From NCBI GenBank assembly GCA_003024985.2, contig PXIH01S0024830.1: a stretch of 11,094 nucleotides of DNA; one strand, given 5' to 3'. Below are positions 8,441 to 11,094 of the stretch, piece after piece. Position numbers and translations under genes: made by a program. How positions within the stretch are numbered: the first letter of the stretch is position 1; each line of letters begins with the position of its first letter. The notes under the pieces were generated by a model that made no database searches, was not told where the DNA came from, and was given only the letters and a program-made list of their open reading frames with translations. This DNA comes from Euperipatoides rowelli. Taxonomy: Eukaryota; Onychophora; Udeonychophora; Euonychophora; Peripatopsidae.

Positions 8441-9011
8441 AATGATTTTTAATATTGTGAAGGCTATTTTTTATCATTAAAATCTTTATTTAATTTTAAT
8501 TTTAAGGCAAATTTTTTTTTTATTTATCCAGTTTAACCTATTATTTGGTTATTGACATATATTACTGATAATTTAATTAACCTTCTAATTTCATTACATT
8601 AAAAAATGAAAGATGTATTTTCGTAAATTTTAATTAACTTTAGGATTTCATAAAATAACTCCTTTATTTTTTTAACATAATGAAATTAGCATTGTGTCAG
8701 TCAATTAATGTCAACGTGTGGCATTGGAGCTCATCTTGAAAAACAATCAGAACACAAAAATAAAATCTTCCCGAAACAACACTTTCACTAAAATCTTATT
8801 TCCAAGAAAAAAAAAATGTCGATGTGTGCCAAATTTCTCTTGCAAAATATATTTTGCTAAGAGAATTTATCTCAAGTATATTTGTCTTACTTTACTCCAC
8901 ACATACAAAAGCACTAATGCTTTGAGATATAACAGTTAATTGCATTTCCACAGGTGGCAGCACAAATAAGGCTATTAAGCATCATATGGCTATTTTTTTT
9001 CCCCACACGTC
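8441..9011. other. Unassigned AT-rich stretch
   Basis: No feature is recognised. The open frame at 8718-8939 begins at GTG and is lysine- and asparagine-rich as expected of AT-rich non-coding DNA, with no motif. Confidence 0.5.
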
Positions 9012-9200
9012 CACTTTTCCCAAAATGGTCACTTTACCCAAAATTGTCACTTTACCAAAATGGCTACTTTACCTAAAATGGCCACTTTGCCCAAAATGGC
9101 TGTTTTACCCAAAATGGTCTATTTACCCAAAATGGCTACTTTACCTAAAATAGCCACCTTACAAAAAATTGCTACTTTACCCAAAATGGCTACTTTACCC
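9012..9200 (+). repeat. 18-bp minisatellite, ~10.5 units
   Basis: The consensus is CACTTTACCCAAAATGGC. The anchor AAAATKG starts at 9022, 9040, 9057, 9075, 9093, 9111, 9129, 9147 (AAAATAG), 9165 and 9183, all 18 bp apart except one 17-bp step (a lost C near 9055). Because 18 is a multiple of three, one forward frame stays open from an ATG at 9060 to 9326 and would encode a hexapeptide repeat MATLPK. The open frame is explained by the repeat; nothing (start context, splice sites, non-repeat domain) shows that it is translated. Confidence 0.95.
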
Positions 9201-9825
9201 ATCCTTCCCCTACTGTATAAGTGGTTATGTGGCTGTAAGACAACCAAGGGCTCTATGATCAATGATCATTTTGCTGATATAAAAAAAGAACAGAGAAAGA
9301 GGGTTAAATCTATTAATATTCCTTAATAGAATTTAAATCTCTTTTTCAGTATAATTATATAAATATTTAGTTAAAACGAATATTTTTATACTTTTAGGTC
9401 ATAGATTAGCTCCACAAGACAGTAACATTATTAACTACATATAACAATAACCAGATTGGAAAATACTAAAGCTTAAGGTTAGTTGAGTTTGTATCAATTA
9501 AAGGTTCCCATCCGTCTTTGTCAGAAGATACCCAAAATAAAAAGCTTTAGAAAGACTTTGATGAGATCTGGCCACCTGCTTCCCAGCTTTGTTTGCAGTG
9601 GTCATAAAAACCCTGGTCAACTGAGGAGAAAAAATGCTACATTTCACTAGAATTGCATTAGTTTTTGAATGACACTTTTAATGCTTGATTTTCTACATGC
9701 TTGAGTAAAGAAATTTTGATTCAAAGTATTAAAATTGTAGAGGCAGAAGAATATTAAAAGTTAACGTAGTTTTCAAAGTCGACTTGTTTTAATATTATAA
9801 GGAAAAACAGATGTGAGACCAACGA
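9201..9825. other. Unassigned stretch
   Basis: No gene or known repeat is visible. A splice-acceptor-like tract ends at CAG 9596-9598 but no matching donor or long frame follows. Confidence 0.5.
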
Positions 9826-9870
9826 AGGAAGAGAGAGAGATAGAGAGAGAGAGAGGGAGAGGAGAAAAAA
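9826..9870 (+). repeat. GA-rich microsatellite
   Basis: GAGAGA repeats with scattered T and GG interruptions followed by a short A run. The minus-strand frame at 9773-10012 crosses it and gains its Ser/Leu repeats from it. Confidence 0.9.
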
Positions 9871-10273
9871 ACTCTTTCTCAACATGAATGATTTCAAAAT
9901 AAATGAACACATAATTAATAAATAAAAGTCTGGTATGGTTTTGAATTTTTCTTTGATCCATTATTAAATTCAGGGTTTGGTGGATCCGAAAATGGAGAAT
10001 TGGAGATGACATGATGAGGCAAAGTTGGTTCTAGGTAAGGGTTGTCAGATTTTAAATTTGCAGGTTGAGAAAAATAAAAAAATAAAACACATTAGGTTTT
10101 AGCAGGTGGACCCAGCCCATCCAGACTTTGATGAAACTTTAAAATTTAAGGAAGGAGTAAATTTATGAATTAAAGCTTAAAAATCAAAATTATATTAAGA
10201 CAAATAAATGTCTGGAAAACACTCTCCTGACATTAGGTATGTTTTTCATAAAAGCCAGTGTCAGTTAGGGCTG
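9871..10273. other. Unassigned AT-rich stretch
   Basis: Nothing recognisable as a gene or repeat family. Confidence 0.5.
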
Positions 10274-10295
10274 GTCGGCATTTGCAATTGCCGAC
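10274..10295. repeat. Short GC-rich inverted repeat
   Basis: GTCGGCA (10274-10280) pairs with TGCCGAC (10289-10295) around an 8-base loop. It stands out from the AT-rich context and could be part of a decayed transposon end. Confidence 0.6.
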
Positions 10296-10309
10296 AGGGA
10301 CCACAGAAA

Positions 10310-10367
10310 CCCCCACCCCACCCCCCACACACACATACAAAAAAAAAACATGTTTTTTTTTTTTTTT
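10310..10367. repeat. C-rich tract, CA run, and A10/T15 palindrome
   Basis: Runs of 5, 4 and 6 C separated by single A bases (10310-10326) pass into a CA run. Then follow A10-CATG-T15: positions 10339-10362 form a 24-bp perfect palindrome centred on CATG. Confidence 0.9.
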
Positions 10368-10520
10368 AATTTTTAATTGATTTTGGTGTTCTTGTCTAGA
10401 GACACATTAGTCAAATGTAATGTATCATTCATTGACTCCAAACATTTGTACCAGATTTTCTTTTCCATTCACAATGCAAAAATAAACAACTAAGTTATAT
10501 GAGAATTAAAAAATGGTGTG

Positions 10521-10616
10521 TAATAATGCTATTGATAGAGTACTAACCAGTGATACACTATAGATTAGGATATACACTGTGCATCACTGGTTAGTACTAT
10601 ATCAATAGCATTATTA
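10521..10616. repeat. Near-perfect 34-bp hairpin (foldback MITE or hairpin RNA candidate)
   Basis: Arms 10521-10554 and 10583-10616 are reverse complements at 33 of 34 positions, the exception being G10538 opposite A10599. They are separated by a 28-base loop (10555-10582). The arms begin TAATAATGCTATTGATA. The size, about 96 bp in total, suits a tiny foldback MITE. A transcript would fold into a stem long enough for Dicer-type processing, but the almost complete pairing is less typical of a conserved microRNA. No transcription evidence can be seen in DNA. Confidence 0.85.
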
Positions 10617-10710
10617 TTCATAATACTGATATATAGGCTTAAAATGTATATTATACAGTATGCCTAGTCATTCCAAACTATTTAAATTGAAATTTCTCCC
10701 CAATGTTTGT

Positions 10711-11016
10711 CCAATTAAGTTTAAATTTGAAATTGGTGTTACTGTTATAGTAGAGGTCTACAATATGTATATAAAAGGTCAAGGTTGTCACATAGGGATG
10801 CGGGGTGCTACATGAGGGGGGGGATCTATTTTTTTTTTAAATGCTCCAATTAAGTTCAAATTTGAAATTAGTGTTACACCAGAGGTCTAGAATATGTATA
10901 TAAAAGTCAAGGTCCTAGGTGGTCACATGAGGGTGCGAGGGAAGGGGAGGGGGAGCAAAAATCTATTTTTTTTTTAAAATGCTCTGATTAAGCTCAAATT
11001 TGAAATTGGTGTTACA
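10711..11016 (+). repeat. 135-138-bp tandem repeat, 2.2 units
   Basis: Units start at 10711, 10846 and 10984 (CCAATTAAGT, CCAATTAAGT, CTGATTAAGC). Each has TCAAATTTGAAATTGGTGTTAC; the full ones continue AGAGGTCTA, AATATGTATATAAAA, GGTCAAGG-type and GTCACAT words, a G-rich segment and ATCTATTTTTTTTT. The third unit is cut off after GTGTTACA by the transposon end at 11020. Confidence 0.85.
10931..10953 (+). other. Candidate G-quadruplex motif
   Basis: GGG-TGCGA-GGG-AA-GGGG-A-GGGGG gives four G runs of at least three with loops of 5, 2 and 1 bases, matching the standard G-quadruplex pattern. The same part of the preceding repeat unit is G-rich but has a 10-base gap, so it fits less well. Confidence 0.65.
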
Positions 11017-11094
11017 TTAGGCCGGTGACACACTCAACAGTGCGTCAGCGGTGCTGCAAAAATGCTGCACCGCTGACGCCGATATAGTTGGTGT
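11017..11094 (+). mobile_element. Start of a GGCC-ended DNA transposon (PIF/Harbinger-like), truncated by window
   Basis: GGCCGGTGACACACT begins at 11020 right after TTA (11017-11019) and interrupts the third unit of the tandem repeat, so the boundary is well supported. Composition jumps to GC-rich. A 38-bp foldback lies 22 bp inside the end. The design (TTA flank, GGCC terminus, GC-rich subterminal hairpin) parallels the element ending at 87, although the sequences are not the same family. The other end lies outside the window, so superfamily and length remain open. Confidence 0.6.
11042..11079. repeat. 38-bp subterminal hairpin
   Basis: GCGTCAGCGGTGC (11042-11054) pairs perfectly with GCACCGCTGACGC (11067-11079). 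After one T-T mismatch the stem continues for three more pairs, leaving an AAAA loop (11059-11062). Confidence 0.9.

Noticed and set aside
8718-8939. 73-codon plus-strand open frame
   Set aside because: It begins at GTG, which is unlikely in a eukaryotic nuclear gene, and has AT-driven Lys/Asn composition.
9060-9326. 88-codon open frame with MATLPK hexapeptide repeats
   Set aside because: It is generated by the 18-bp minisatellite; nothing independent of the repeat supports translation.
9773-10012. 79-codon minus-strand open frame with Leu/Ser repeats
   Set aside because: Its repeat part is the GA microsatellite read in antisense.

Overview
This 11.1 kb window looks like non-coding DNA from an animal nuclear genome. 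By eye it is about 70% A+T. It has many homopolymer and microsatellite tracts, a complete tRNA-derived SINE with a poly-A tail and target-site duplications, MITE-like DNA-transposon pieces, and several minisatellite arrays. CpG is scarce outside the SINE and the GC-rich transposon ends. These traits point to a eukaryote, most likely an invertebrate metazoan. I cannot name the taxon. I found no convincing protein-coding gene: every open frame is short, and most either start at a non-ATG codon or lie on a repeat.

Layout. 1-87 is the GC-rich end of a DNA transposon cut off by the window edge. 453-1204 is a MITE-like block with degenerate G-rich terminal inverted repeats next to TA; it may be two related elements side by side. 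1205-2230 is plain AT-rich sequence with a G11 run and one copy of a 42-bp dispersed repeat. 2231-2860 is a layered tandem repeat (64-bp and about 173-bp periods). 3554-3930 is a decayed GATA/GACA tract with the second 42-bp copy inside it. 5106-5520 is the SINE with its duplications. 5653-5694 is an exact 21-bp tandem duplication. 7045-8440 is a composite: a roughly 600-bp foldback with 160-bp arms, flanked by diverged copies of a 99-bp tandem repeat. 9012-9200 is an 18-bp minisatellite. 9826-9870 is a GA tract. 10521-10616 is a nearly perfect 34-bp hairpin. 10711-11016 is a 135-138-bp tandem repeat whose third unit ends at the first base of another GGCC-type transposon end, running off the window at 11094.

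Nothing here forms a pathway or operon. The region is best read as layered mobile-element and satellite history. The most unusual parts are the foldback/array composite, the SINE with its structured tail and internal T5 run, the 34-bp hairpin, and the layered 64/173-bp array.
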